Assembly (NCBI GenBank): GCA_039034035.1
Contig: JBCCBN010000030.1
Span: 1 to 22,744 of the forward strand
Source: UBA5336 sp039034035
Lineage (GTDB): Bacteria > Pseudomonadota > Alphaproteobacteria > Caulobacterales > Hyphomonadaceae
DNA: 22,744 nt
Reading direction: 5' to 3'
Below are positions 9,578 to 16,921 of this stretch, in pieces. Both the position numbers and the translations under genes were made by a program. Each line of letters starts with the position of its first letter. Within the stretch, counting starts at the first letter, position 1. The notes below the pieces were generated by a model. The model was not told the origin of the DNA. It did not search any database and worked only from the letters and a program-made list of their open reading frames with translations.

Positions 9578-9606
9578 CTTCCACCGGCGTGCGAATTCGC
9601 TATCTG
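9578..9606 (+). promoter_or_regulatory. possible promoter before the DUF6111 gene
   Basis: CTTCCA (9578-9583), a 17-nt spacer and GCTATCTG (9599-9606) fit an alphaproteobacterial sigma70-type promoter, especially at the -10 element. It lies within the 99-bp gap upstream of the DUF6111-cca pair. This is pattern recognition only. Confidence 0.3.
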
Positions 9607-9615
9607 TAAGGGAAA

Positions 9616-9620
9616 AGGAG
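9616..9620 (+). promoter_or_regulatory. Shine-Dalgarno for the GTG-started DUF6111 gene
   Basis: AGGAG seven nucleotides before GTG 9628-9630. It supports the GTG as the start codon, since no ATG lies nearby in frame. Confidence 0.7.
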
Positions 9621-9627
9621 AATCCCC

Positions 9628-10080
9628 GTGGCGTATCGCCTGGCCCTACAGGTGGCGGTCTTCCTGCTGCCCTTCGTGATGTATGCGATCTATCGCCTGC
9701 TGGTCGCCGATGCCCAGGCCGATGGCCGGAAGGTGTGGCCGATCAACAGCCTGTTCGGCGCCGGTGCCGCGCTGACCATCGGCTTGTGGACCTATCTCAC
9801 CTTGCGCGAGACCAAGGAGCGCGACATCTGCCATGAGCCCGCCCGGGTCGAGAACGGAGTGCTGGTGCCTGGCTCCCAGGGACCGTGTGCTGAATCCCGG
9901 GAGATCATCAATGTCGGTGCCCCGTCCACGGATTCGCCGGGCTCGGCGGCGCGTGGATTCGGTGTACGGCCGCGCGATGATGTGTCCCGGGCCGATGAGG
10001 TGACCCGCCCGCCGCGCGAGGGCGAGCCGGCGCCGGAGACCTCGGAAACGCCCAGCGAGACCAGTGACGACACCCGCTAA
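9628..10080 (+). CDS. DUF6111 family small membrane protein
   Basis: A 150-residue protein with two hydrophobic segments at the N-terminus (about 5-25 and 42-60), consistent with a small inner-membrane protein. A Pro/Glu/Thr-rich, probably disordered tail runs from about residue 95 to the end. The sequence between the TMs (RLLVADAQADGRKVWPI) and after them (LRETKERDICHEPARVENG) matches what I recall of DUF6111, an alphaproteobacterial family usually found next to cca. GTG at 9628 is preceded by a good AGGAG. The 3' end overlaps the CCA-adding enzyme gene by 17 bp, so the two are very likely co-translated. Function is unknown; the link to tRNA maturation is positional only. Confidence 0.8.
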   Translation: MAYRLALQVAVFLLPFVMYAIYRLLVADAQADGRKVWPINSLFGAGAALTIGLWTYLTLRETKERDICHEPARVENGVLVPGSQGPCAESREIINVGAPSTDSPGSAARGFGVRPRDDVSRADEVTRPPREGEPAPETSETPSETSDDTR

Positions 10081-11293
10081 GCTCGAGGCGGACTGGTTGT
10101 CGGCACCGGCCAGCCGATCGGTGATCGACGCCCTGCAAGCGCGGCGCCCGGGCTCGGCCCGGTTTGTCGGCGGGTGCGTGCGAAACGCGCTGATGGGCCG
10201 GCCGGTGGACGATCTGGATATTGCGACGCAGCTCCCACCAGACGCGGTGATGGAGGCGCTCAAGGCTGCTGGTATCCGCGCCATTCCCACCGGTATCGAC
10301 CATGGCACGGTAACGGCGGTCATCGGCGGCGAGGGGATCGAGATCACCACCTTGCGCCGGGATGTGGAGACCGATGGCCGCCGGGCCGTGGTAGCCTTCA
10401 CCGAGGATTGGGCCGAAGACGCCGCTCGCCGCGATTTCCGCCTCAATGCGCTCTATGTCACGCCCGACGGTACGCTGCATGACCCCACCGGAGGCGGCAT
10501 CGCGGACGCTGCGGCGGGCCGGGTCATCTTCATCGGCGATGCGGACCAGCGGTTGAAAGAGGACTATCTCCGCATCCTCCGCTTTTTCCGGTTCAATGCC
10601 TGGTATGGCGCGGAGATGGATGCGGCGGGCCTCGCCGCGTGTGAGCGCCAGAAGGCTGGGCTGGCGCAGATCGCGGCCGAGCGCGTGTGGAAGGAGTTCA
10701 GGAAGCTGTTGGCGGCGCCGCGCCCGGGTGCGGCGGTGCAGGCGATGCAGGAGACGTCAGTGCTGGCGGCGATCATCGGCGACGATCTGGGCGGGGCGCA
10801 CCGCACCGTTCGGCTGGTGGCGGCCGAGCGGGCGGCGGGCGAAGCGCCCGATCCGATGCGGCGGCTGCTGACGCTGGTTCCGGGGTCGCAGGGCTGGATC
10901 GACCAGTTCGCGGGTCGCCTGCGCCTGTCGCGCAGCGATCATGGCCGGCTCAGCGCCTGGGCCAATCCGGACCTGCCGGCCGTTGGCGCCGGGCCACCGG
11001 CCGCCATCCGCGCGGCACTCTACCGGTACGGTGCCGAAGCCGTGCTTGACCGCGCCCTTGTCGAGCACGCCCGCTCCAATGCCCCGGTGACCGAGCCCTT
11101 CCTCTCCCTCGTCCGCACGTGGACCCCGCCCCGCTTCCCCCTGGGCGGCGCAGACGCCAAAGCCGCCGGCCTCACCGGCCCGGCCATCGGTGAAGCCTTG
11201 CGGGCCGCAGAAGCGCGGTGGATCGACAGCGATTTCCAATCAAACCGTCAAGATCTTCAGGTTCGCCTTGCAGCGCACCGGAACGAGCCTTAA
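10064..11293 (+). CDS. cca: CCA tRNA nucleotidyltransferase
   Basis: A 409-residue class II nucleotidyltransferase of the poly(A) polymerase/CCA-adding family, which builds or repairs the 3' CCA of tRNAs from CTP and ATP. The head domain carries GGCVRNALMG (36-45) and the catalytic carboxylates in VDDLDIAT (D50 and D52). It also has a strand with GIEITTLRRD (91-100) and the RRDFRLNALY motif (122-131), then GDADQRLKEDYLRILRFFRF of the neck region. Alphaproteobacteria usually carry one such enzyme, so full CCA activity is likely. GTG at 10064 starts inside the end of the DUF6111 gene. Directly downstream, after 32 bp, begins the AbrB-Doc pair, which has clearly different base composition. Confidence 0.92.
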   Translation: MTTPAKLEADWLSAPASRSVIDALQARRPGSARFVGGCVRNALMGRPVDDLDIATQLPPDAVMEALKAAGIRAIPTGIDHGTVTAVIGGEGIEITTLRRDVETDGRRAVVAFTEDWAEDAARRDFRLNALYVTPDGTLHDPTGGGIADAAAGRVIFIGDADQRLKEDYLRILRFFRFNAWYGAEMDAAGLAACERQKAGLAQIAAERVWKEFRKLLAAPRPGAAVQAMQETSVLAAIIGDDLGGAHRTVRLVAAERAAGEAPDPMRRLLTLVPGSQGWIDQFAGRLRLSRSDHGRLSAWANPDLPAVGAGPPAAIRAALYRYGAEAVLDRALVEHARSNAPVTEPFLSLVRTWTPPRFPLGGADAKAAGLTGPAIGEALRAAEARWIDSDFQSNRQDLQVRLAAHRNEP

Positions 11294-11313
11294 GTTATTA
11301 CCAAAGTTATAAC
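11292..11313. promoter_or_regulatory. putative operator of the AbrB-Doc pair
   Basis: AT-rich stretch between cca and the antitoxin gene. AAGTTAT occurs twice (11292-11298 and 11304-11310), 12 bp apart, and the second copy is extended to a perfect 8-bp palindrome GTTATAAC (11306-11313). Its position just before the ribosome binding site (GGAGAG, 11314-11319) fits an autoregulatory site bound by the antitoxin, as is usual for type II modules. Binding is inferred. Confidence 0.45.
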
Positions 11314-11325
11314 GGAGAGAAAGCG

Positions 11326-11553
11326 ATGTCCTCGTTGAAGCTTCGCGAAATCGGAAATTCGGTTGGTGTCATCTTTCCGAAAGACGTCCTTGAAAAACTT
11401 GGCGCAACGGTCGGCGACGAAATCAGCTATGTACTCAAGTCGCAAGGCGTTCTGGAACTTTGCGTCAATGACAAGGACGTTGATGATCTGATGGCGATGG
11501 CCGAGGAAATCATGGACGAGAACCGCACTGTCTTACGAGCTTTGGCCAAATGA
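11326..11553 (+). CDS. AbrB/MazE-type antitoxin
   Basis: A 75-residue protein with an AbrB/SpoVT/MazE swapped-hairpin DNA-binding domain at about 3-46 (KLREIGNSVGVIFPKDVLE, then GDEISYVLKSQG). A short acidic-to-basic C-terminal segment (about 52-75) ends in LRALAK, the kind of tail that neutralises a Doc toxin. ATG at 11326 is chosen because it directly follows GGAGAGAAGCG and precedes the conserved domain; the frame is open further upstream only into the end of cca. The stop codon overlaps the toxin start (ATGA, 11550-11553). Expected role: bind the toxin and repress its own promoter. Base composition is lower in GC than the flanks (28 G/C in the first 60 bases), suggesting acquisition by transfer. 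Confidence 0.85.
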   Translation: MSSLKLREIGNSVGVIFPKDVLEKLGATVGDEISYVLKSQGVLELCVNDKDVDDLMAMAEEIMDENRTVLRALAK

Positions 11554-11942
11554 CCGAGCCGGTCTGGCTGCCGAAAGCGTTTTTTCTCAGGGTTCACGAC
11601 CAGCAGATCGCCCAGCATGGCGGCTTGCCCGGCCTGCGCGATGAAGGGCTTCTCGAAAGCGCAATTCTTCGCCCGTGCAATGCTTTCTCGTATGGCGAGA
11701 CGGACACCTGCACTTTGGCGGCGATGTATGCAGGCGGTATCATTCAGAACCACCCCTTCCTCGACGGCAACAAGCGCACGGGGTTTGTTGCTTACCTGAC
11801 ATTTCTGAAGGCAAATGGGCTGGAGCTAACGGCGCCAATGGCTGATCGCTTGGCTCAAACGCTTATGCTTGCAGCATCTGAAATCGACGAAGCAGCCTAT
11901 GCTGATTGGCTAAAGCGAAGCACCGGTCATGCAGGAGGTTGA
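11550..11942 (+). CDS. doc: death-on-curing (Doc/Fic) family toxin
   Basis: A 130-residue Fic-fold protein of the Doc type. Known Doc phosphorylates elongation factor Tu and so stops translation. The core motif HPFLDGNKRTG (68-78) fits HxFx(D/N)GNKR, with catalytic H68 and anion-loop N74, K75, R76. An N-terminal region with HGGLPGLRDEGLLESAI is typical of the family. The length matches P1 Doc. It is translationally coupled to the AbrB-type antitoxin by a 4-bp ATGA overlap. Canonical Doc partners are Phd proteins; pairing with an AbrB-type antitoxin is a known variant in genomes. All key residues look intact, so the toxin is probably functional. It converges with hemF across an 84-bp gap that contains a GC hairpin (GCCCG/CGGGC near 11962-11974) without a T-run. 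Confidence 0.9.
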   Translation: MTEPVWLPKAFFLRVHDQQIAQHGGLPGLRDEGLLESAILRPCNAFSYGETDTCTLAAMYAGGIIQNHPFLDGNKRTGFVAYLTFLKANGLELTAPMADRLAQTLMLAASEIDEAAYADWLKRSTGHAGG

Positions 11943-12026
11943 CGGGTTTTCCTGTGATACTGCCCGCGGCGGGCGGGGGTCGCCCTCAAGCCAATCGTTT
12001 CGACACTATGTCTGTCACCCGGCCCC

Positions 12027-12917
12027 CTAAGGCCACTTCACCACCGGCGGCATGGAGGACAGGATGCTGTCCACATTGCCGCCGGTCTTGAGGCCGAATG
12101 TGGTGCCGCGGTCGTACAGGAGGTTGAACTCCACATAGCGGCCCCGGCGGATGAGTTGTTCTTCGCGTTCTTGGTCGGACCAGCCCTCATGCATCCGCCG
12201 GCGGGCCAGCATCGGGTAGACATCGGCAAGAGCGCGGCCGACGGTCTGGGTGAAGGCAAAGTCGGCGTCCCAGTCCCCGGAATTGAACCGGTCGTAGAAA
12301 ATGCCGCCAATCCCGCGCGGCTCATCGCGGTGGGGCAGGTGGAAATATTCGTCGCACCAGGCTTTCAGCTTGGGGTAATCGACGGAGGTGTAGCTGTCAC
12401 AGGCCGCTTCCATCGCGGCGTGAAAGTCCACCGCGTCGGCAAAGTCCTGGCTGCGTTGCCCCTCCAGCAGGGGAGTCAGGTCCGCGCCGCCGCCGAACCA
12501 GGCATCGGAGGTGACCAGCATCCGCGTGTTCATGTGCACGGCCGGCACGCGCGGATTATGCAAGTGCGCGATCAGCGACACGCCCGAGGCCCAGAACCGG
12601 CCATCGCTCTTGTCAGCGCCGGGGATCTGGGCGGCGAAGGCTTCGGAAAAGGTTCCATACACTTCGGAGAAGTGCACCCCGACCTTTTCGAAGAACCGGC
12701 CCCGCATCACGCCCATTGTACCGCCGCCAAGGTCTTCGCTGCCATCGCCGCGTGACCAGTCGATCCGCTCGAACCGGCCCGGCATGCCCTTGTAGAGCGG
12801 CCGGGACGCTTCGTCCTCGAGCGCTTCGAACCGGGCGATGATGTCCGACTGCAAGGCCTTGAACCAGGTCGCGGCCTGGGTCTTGCGCGCCTCCAGCGCT
12901 GCATCACTGTCCGTCAT
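12027..12917 (-). CDS. hemF: oxygen-dependent coproporphyrinogen III oxidase
   Basis: A 296-residue cytoplasmic enzyme that oxidatively decarboxylates coproporphyrinogen III to protoporphyrinogen IX in haem synthesis, using O2. Family landmarks: DLGGGTMGVMRGRFFEKVG (62-80), SLIAHLHNPRVPAVHMNTR (114-132) with conserved histidines, WFGGGADLTP (140-149), EYFHLPHRDEPRGIGGIFYDRF, and the C-terminal RGRYVEFNLLYDRGTTFGL. Length is normal for HemF. The frame continues upstream without stops, but ATG 12915-12917 follows GAAGGA (complement of 12925-12930) at 7 nt and gives the standard N-terminus. It is transcribed away from petABC, with a 267-bp shared intergenic region, so haem supply and the haem-containing bc1 complex sit back to back. 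Confidence 0.95.
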   Translation of the reverse strand: MTDSDAALEARKTQAATWFKALQSDIIARFEALEDEASRPLYKGMPGRFERIDWSRGDGSEDLGGGTMGVMRGRFFEKVGVHFSEVYGTFSEAFAAQIPGADKSDGRFWASGVSLIAHLHNPRVPAVHMNTRMLVTSDAWFGGGADLTPLLEGQRSQDFADAVDFHAAMEAACDSYTSVDYPKLKAWCDEYFHLPHRDEPRGIGGIFYDRFNSGDWDADFAFTQTVGRALADVYPMLARRRMHEGWSDQEREEQLIRRGRYVEFNLLYDRGTTFGLKTGGNVDSILSSMPPVVKWP

Positions 12918-12924
12918 CGCCCTG

Positions 12925-12930
12925 TCCTTC
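12925..12930 (-). promoter_or_regulatory. Shine-Dalgarno that sets the hemF start
   Basis: GAAGGA on the minus strand, 7 nt before ATG 12917. It decides this ATG over upstream in-frame starts reaching to 13046, whose extra residues are not family-like. Confidence 0.65.
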
Positions 12931-13054
12931 CGTCTGAAATCCGGGCCGCTCCCGACCCGCCAGCGTGATTTCTCACACCTGACCTTTGATCGCCGCCGAC
13001 GTCCACCCGCAAGAGCGGCCAACATCTCTTTTGCCCCTGCGCGCAAACGCCCGA

Positions 13055-13083
13055 TTGAGATTGCGGATGAACCTGCTTATCCG
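13055..13083 (+). promoter_or_regulatory. possible petABC promoter
   Basis: TTGAGA (13055-13060), 17-nt spacer, TATCCG (13078-13083), about 100 bp before petA and between the divergent hemF and petA genes. The -35 element is good and the -10 element is weak. No clear FNR box (TTGAT-N4-ATCAA) was found in the 267-bp region. Confidence 0.3.
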
Positions 13084-13184
13084 GACACGAAATGCGATCA
13101 ACCCTGATATGCGGTGACATGGCGCAGGTGCGAGCCCAGCGCAAAGTCTACATCCGGGGTGAACCAAGGACCGAGGTCTGAAAG

Positions 13185-13757
13185 ATGAGTACGGATACAG
13201 TCAATCCCGGAGCCGCCGACACCGATGAAGACCGGCGCGATTTTATCCATATTGCTGCCGGTACGGCCGTTGGCATGGGCGGCCTGTTTGTTGCCTGGCC
13301 CTTTGTCGACCAGATGAACCCGGCATCCGACACCAAAGCGGCGTCCAGCCTGGAAGTGGATATTTCGAAAGTGCCGGAAGGCAGCGAGATCCGCGTCCTC
13401 ATCGGCGGCAAACCGTTCTTCATCCGCCACCGGACTGCAGCCGAGATCGCAGCGGCGGAATCGGCGAATGTCGGCACCATGCGCGACCCTGAAACCGATG
13501 ATGAGCGGCTGGTGCCGACCCCAAGCGGGGCATTGAACCCCGCTATTCTCGTGATTTCCGGCGCCTGCACCCATCTGGGCTGCGTTCCCGTAGGTCCGGG
13601 CGGTGGCAACCTCGGCGACTATGGCGGCTGGTACTGCCCCTGCCACGGCTCGCACTATGATACGTCCGGGCGCATCCGGAAGGGTCCCGCGCCGACCAAT
13701 CTTCCGGTGCCGACCTACACTTATGTTTCCGACACCGTCGTCAATATTTCTCTTTAG
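13185..13757 (+). CDS. petA: ubiquinol-cytochrome c reductase iron-sulfur subunit (Rieske)
   Basis: A 190-residue Rieske 2Fe-2S subunit of the cytochrome bc1 complex. It carries electrons from ubiquinol at the Qo site to cytochrome c1 on the periplasmic side. The N-terminus has a twin-arginine-like RRDFIHIA (17-24) before a single TM (about 25-45), as in Tat-dependent Rieske proteins. The cluster ligands sit in CTHLGC (128-133: C128, H130) and CPCHGSHYD (151-159: C151, H154); C133 and C153 form the expected disulfide. Length is typical. It is the first gene of petABC. The petB ribosome binding site overlaps the petA stop codon, so all three are surely co-expressed. Confidence 0.96.
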   Translation: MSTDTVNPGAADTDEDRRDFIHIAAGTAVGMGGLFVAWPFVDQMNPASDTKAASSLEVDISKVPEGSEIRVLIGGKPFFIRHRTAAEIAAAESANVGTMRDPETDDERLVPTPSGALNPAILVISGACTHLGCVPVGPGGGNLGDYGGWYCPCHGSHYDTSGRIRKGPAPTNLPVPTYTYVSDTVVNISL

Positions 13758-13761
13758 GAGG
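13756..13761 (+). promoter_or_regulatory. petB Shine-Dalgarno overlapping the petA stop
   Basis: AGGAGG begins within the TAG stop of petA and lies 10 nt before the petB ATG. This is a sign of tight translational linkage between the two subunits. Confidence 0.7.
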
Positions 13762-13771
13762 CACGCATTCC

Positions 13772-15226
13772 ATGAGCGGACATCAATCCACCTACGACCC
13801 GAAGACCGGGTTCGAGAAATGGATCGACGCGCGCCTGCCCTTGCCGCGCCTCGTCTATGACAGCTTCGTCGACTTTCCGACGCCGAAGAATTTGAACTAT
13901 TGGTACACGTTTGGCGGCATCCTCGCGATCTGCCTGGTGGTCCAGATCGTCACCGGCATCGTGCTGGCGATGCACTATACGGCCAGCGTCGATGAAGCCT
14001 TCGCCTCGGTCGAGCGGATCATGCGGGATGTGCCTTATGGCTGGCTGCTCCGCTACACTCATGCCGTTGGCGCATCCTTCTTCTTCCTTGCGGTCTACAT
14101 GCACATGTTCCGCGGGCTCTATTACGGCTCGTACAAGGCGCCGCGTGAAGTGTTGTGGATCTTGGGCTGTGTGATCTTCCTGCTCATGATGGCAACGGCT
14201 TTCCTCGGCTACATGTTGCCTTGGGGCCAGATGTCCCTGCATGGCGCGAATGTGATCATTGGCCTGTTTGGCGCTATCCCGCTGGTCGGCGAGAGCATCC
14301 AGACCTGGCTCATGGGCGGACCATCGATCGGCAACCAGACGCTGCAGCGCTTCTTTTCGCTGCATTACCTGCTGCCCTTCGTGATCGCTGGTGTCGTGAT
14401 CCTGCACATCTGGGCCCTGCACGTGCCAGGCAACAACAACCCCACCGGGGTTGAGGTCCAGGACGTGAAAAAGGACACCGTCCCCTTCCACCCCTACTAC
14501 ACGGTGAAGGATGGGTTCGCGATTGTGGTGTTCTTCATCGTGTTCGCCGCTTTCGCGTTCTATGCGCCGAACGTGCTGGGTCACGCCGACAACTATATCG
14601 AAGCCAACCCGCTGGTGACGCCGGCGCATATTGTGCCCGAATGGTACTTGCTGCCCTTCTACGCGATCCTGCGCGCCATCACCTTCGATATCGGCCCGCT
14701 GGACGCCAAACTGCTGGGTGTGATCGCCATGTTTGCCTCGATCGGTGTCCTGTTCGTGGTGCCGTGGCTGGATACGTCCAAGGTGAAGTCCATGCGCTAC
14801 CGGCCCGTGGCCAAGCAGTTCTTCTTCGGCTTCGTGGTTGCCTGTCTCCTGCTCGGCTGGGTCGGGGCGACCAATCCCGACAATCCGGTGATCAAGCTCG
14901 GCGATGACAAGCTCGTGGTCTCGCACACCGATGCGAACGGCTTGCCGGCCACCGACACGTTCGATGAGTATGAGGAGGCCCGCACCTATATGGAGGGGCT
15001 GGGCGCCGACGTTGGCGCATCCATGGGCGTGCAGGTCGCGCCCGCGTTCACCTTCCTCCATCTCGGCCAGATCCTGACGCTCTACTACTTCGCCTATTTC
15101 CTCGTGATCCTGCCGGTGCTCGGCTTGCGCGAACAGCCGAAGGAAGAGCCTGAATCGATCCATAAATCGGTGCTTGGTCACCATAGCGACACCGCCGGGA
15201 CTGTCCTTCCCGCGGCGGCAGAGTAG
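13772..15226 (+). CDS. petB: cytochrome b subunit of the bc1 complex
   Basis: A 484-residue integral membrane protein with eight predicted helices, binding two b haems and forming the Qo and Qi quinone sites. Haem ligands are H97 and H198, H111 and H212 (RYTHAVG, YMHMFRG, SLHYLLP, LHIWALH), at the same numbers as in Rhodobacter cytochrome b. The Qo-site motif PEWY is at 289-292. The protein is some 50 residues longer than usual because of an insert between helices G and H. It runs from about residue 372 to 425 (after GWVGATNPDNP, before TFLHLGQ), is rich in acidic residues, and would face the periplasm. The C-terminal tail after helix H is also extended. It is the second gene of petABC. Confidence 0.96.
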   Translation: MSGHQSTYDPKTGFEKWIDARLPLPRLVYDSFVDFPTPKNLNYWYTFGGILAICLVVQIVTGIVLAMHYTASVDEAFASVERIMRDVPYGWLLRYTHAVGASFFFLAVYMHMFRGLYYGSYKAPREVLWILGCVIFLLMMATAFLGYMLPWGQMSLHGANVIIGLFGAIPLVGESIQTWLMGGPSIGNQTLQRFFSLHYLLPFVIAGVVILHIWALHVPGNNNPTGVEVQDVKKDTVPFHPYYTVKDGFAIVVFFIVFAAFAFYAPNVLGHADNYIEANPLVTPAHIVPEWYLLPFYAILRAITFDIGPLDAKLLGVIAMFASIGVLFVVPWLDTSKVKSMRYRPVAKQFFFGFVVACLLLGWVGATNPDNPVIKLGDDKLVVSHTDANGLPATDTFDEYEEARTYMEGLGADVGASMGVQVAPAFTFLHLGQILTLYYFAYFLVILPVLGLREQPKEEPESIHKSVLGHHSDTAGTVLPAAAE

Positions 15227-15237
15227 GAGCGTAGGCC

Positions 15238-16140
15238 ATGAAACGACTGCGCACACTTTTCCTCGCCGGTATCGGCCTCGCGCTGGCGGGCACGGCTGCG
15301 GCAGCTGGCGGCGCGAAACACGCTGAAGGCCCTGAGGAGGGCTTTCCGTTCGAAGGGCCATTGGGCAAGTTCGAGATGGACAGCGTCCAGCGCGGCTTCC
15401 AGGTCTACAAGGAGGTCTGCGCCTCCTGTCACGGCCTCAAGCTGATGAGCTATCGCAACCTGGGCGAGCCGGGCGGGCCGTATTACGACCCGGCCTATCC
15501 GAACCCGAACGATAACCCGCAGGTCAAGGCGATTGCCGCGATGGATACGGTGGTCGACGCGGCGCCTGACGAGTTCGGCGACCCCGTCACCCGGCCCGCC
15601 CGCCCGTCTGACAGGTTCCGCTCTCCATTCGCCAATGAGCAGATGGCGCGCGCCGCGAATAATGGCGCCTATCCGCCAGACTTCTCGGTGATCGTGAAGG
15701 CGCGCCATGGCGGGGCGAACTACATCTACAATCTGATCAAGGGCTATCCTGAGAACGCCTTCTCGCCCGAACTCGTGATCGAGGATGAGGACCATCCCGA
15801 GCATGGCGGCACGCTGACCCAGCCGACCGGGCAGTACTACAATCCCTACATGGCCGGTGACGTAACCCCCCAATGGGATGGCGACCCGCGCCACGTGCCC
15901 TATGGCGGCTTCCTTGCCATGTCGCCCCAATTGATGCCGGGCCGGGTCGAGTATCTCGACGGCACTGAAGCGACGGTCGACCAGATGGCCTATGACGTGG
16001 CCCAATTCCTGGCCTGGGCCGCCGAACCCAAACAGACCAACAGGAAATCGCTGGGCCTGGCCGTGATGATCTACCTGACCATCCTCGCCATCCTGCTCTG
16101 GTTCTCCTACAAGCGTATCTGGCGCAACGTCTCGCACTAG
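15238..16140 (+). CDS. petC: cytochrome c1 subunit of the bc1 complex
   Basis: A 300-residue cytochrome c1 that takes electrons from the Rieske protein and passes them to soluble cytochrome c. It has an N-terminal Sec signal peptide (about 1-22, LAGIGLALAGTAAAAGG). The covalent haem motif CASCH is at 61-65, with the following GLKLMSYRNLG typical of cytochrome c1. The likely axial methionine is M228 in GGFLAMSPQLM, and a C-terminal TM anchor lies at about 271-291, before KRIWRNVSH. ATG 15238 lies 11 bp after the petB stop with GGAG upstream. It is followed by a strong intrinsic terminator, which ends the petABC transcript before the toxin-antitoxin genes. Confidence 0.96.
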   Translation: MKRLRTLFLAGIGLALAGTAAAAGGAKHAEGPEEGFPFEGPLGKFEMDSVQRGFQVYKEVCASCHGLKLMSYRNLGEPGGPYYDPAYPNPNDNPQVKAIAAMDTVVDAAPDEFGDPVTRPARPSDRFRSPFANEQMARAANNGAYPPDFSVIVKARHGGANYIYNLIKGYPENAFSPELVIEDEDHPEHGGTLTQPTGQYYNPYMAGDVTPQWDGDPRHVPYGGFLAMSPQLMPGRVEYLDGTEATVDQMAYDVAQFLAWAAEPKQTNRKSLGLAVMIYLTILAILLWFSYKRIWRNVSH

Positions 16141-16163
16141 CGGCGTTCCGCTTTGAGCTGGTC

Positions 16164-16192
16164 AAAGCCGCAGCCCCAGGCTGCGGCTTTTT
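16164..16192 (+). terminator. intrinsic terminator after petC
   Basis: Perfect 12-bp GC-rich stem AAAGCCGCAGCC / GGCTGCGGCTTT (16164-16175 and 16179-16190) with a 3-nt loop. The descending arm runs into a T-rich tract (TTTTT to 16192, then CTTTCT). It separates petABC from the downstream genes. Confidence 0.9.
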
Positions 16193-16256
16193 CTTTCTCC
16201 CGGGGGGGGAATGCGCGCGGGTTGAACAAGCGGCCCGGAAGCGGCATCTCTCAGCC

Positions 16257-16550
16257 ATGGACCGCGACGAGATCATAGCGACCCTCAGGGCCATGGAGCC
16301 CGACCTCAAGGCCCAGGGGATCGAACACCTGGCCCTGTTCGGCTCGGTCGCCCGAGGCGATGCGGGGCCGGATTCCGATGTCGATCTGCTGGCAACGGTC
16401 GGCCGGGAGGCCGTGTCTCTCCTGGATATCATCCGAATTGGTCGCGAACTGGGGGAGACACTTGGGCGGAAGGTCGATCTTTACTCGGGCGAGGTCACAA
16501 ACCTCTTCCGGAAGGCGATGATTGAGCGGGAAATGGCTGCCATCTTCTGA
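16257..16550 (+). CDS. mntA: MNT-type nucleotidyltransferase antitoxin (MntA-like)
   Basis: A 97-residue minimal nucleotidyltransferase. The signature GSx10DxD is intact: GSVARGD at 29-35, then D41 and D43 in DSDVDL. In characterised MntA/HepT pairs, this enzyme uses ATP to AMPylate a tyrosine of the HEPN toxin and so silences it. No obvious Shine-Dalgarno sequence precedes the ATG (CATCTCTCAGCC). The stop shares its last base with the HEPN gene start (TGATG, 16548-16552). It starts 64 bp after the petC terminator, so it needs its own promoter or read-through. It sits where petC and mtnP would normally be neighbours in related bacteria (my recollection of the usual gene order). Confidence 0.88.
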   Translation: MDRDEIIATLRAMEPDLKAQGIEHLALFGSVARGDAGPDSDVDLLATVGREAVSLLDIIRIGRELGETLGRKVDLYSGEVTNLFRKAMIEREMAAIF

Positions 16551-16921
16551 TGGAGGACGAAACACTCCTTCTCTTCGACATGGCTTCGATTTGTAATCGC
16601 CTGCTCGCGATCCGGGACCGGATCAGCTTGGCGGTCTTGGAAGCGGACGGCGACCATGTCTGGATGATCAGCTATGGCATACTCGCCCTCGGCGGAGCGG
16701 CCGCCCGTATCGAGCGGGCAGACCGAGGCTATCTCGCCCGGACAGTATCTTCGACCATTCCGTGGTCCGACGTTATCGGCACAAGGAACATTCTCGCGCA
16801 CGGCTACGATATTGTTGACCCGCTCACCCTTTGGCGCTTCCTCGAGCGCGATATCCCAGACATGTCCCAAGCGCTCGAAACGGCACTTCAGGCGACGCGA
16901 AAGGACACCCCCTCCCCATGA
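16550..16921 (+). CDS. hepT: HEPN family toxin (HepT-like)
   Basis: A 123-residue all-helical HEPN protein, the expected RNase toxin partner of the preceding MNT protein. The conserved Rx4HxY motif is intact: RNILAHGY, with R79, H84 and Y86. In HepT these residues form the RNase active site, and the tyrosine is the target of AMPylation by MntA. Its start overlaps the antitoxin stop (TGATG). Its own stop overlaps the ATG of mtnP (ATGA, 16918-16921), which ties its translation to a metabolic gene. The order antitoxin-first, toxin-second is one of the known arrangements. No disruption is seen. Confidence 0.87.
   Translation: MEDETLLLFDMASICNRLLAIRDRISLAVLEADGDHVWMISYGILALGGAAARIERADRGYLARTVSSTIPWSDVIGTRNILAHGYDIVDPLTLWRFLERDIPDMSQALETALQATRKDTPSP

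Noticed and set aside
11943..12026. GC hairpin between doc and hemF as a bidirectional terminator
   Set aside because: The stem is short, without a T-run on either strand. It is too weak to call a terminator.
12918..13184. FNR or other oxygen-responsive site between hemF and petA
   Set aside because: TTGAT and ATCAA half-sites occur singly but not with the required spacing, so no site was called.
13754..15361. Very long minus-strand open frame opposite petB
   Set aside because: Composition is His/Asp/Arg-rich with no recognisable domain. It is the antisense of a well-supported cytochrome b gene in GC-rich DNA.
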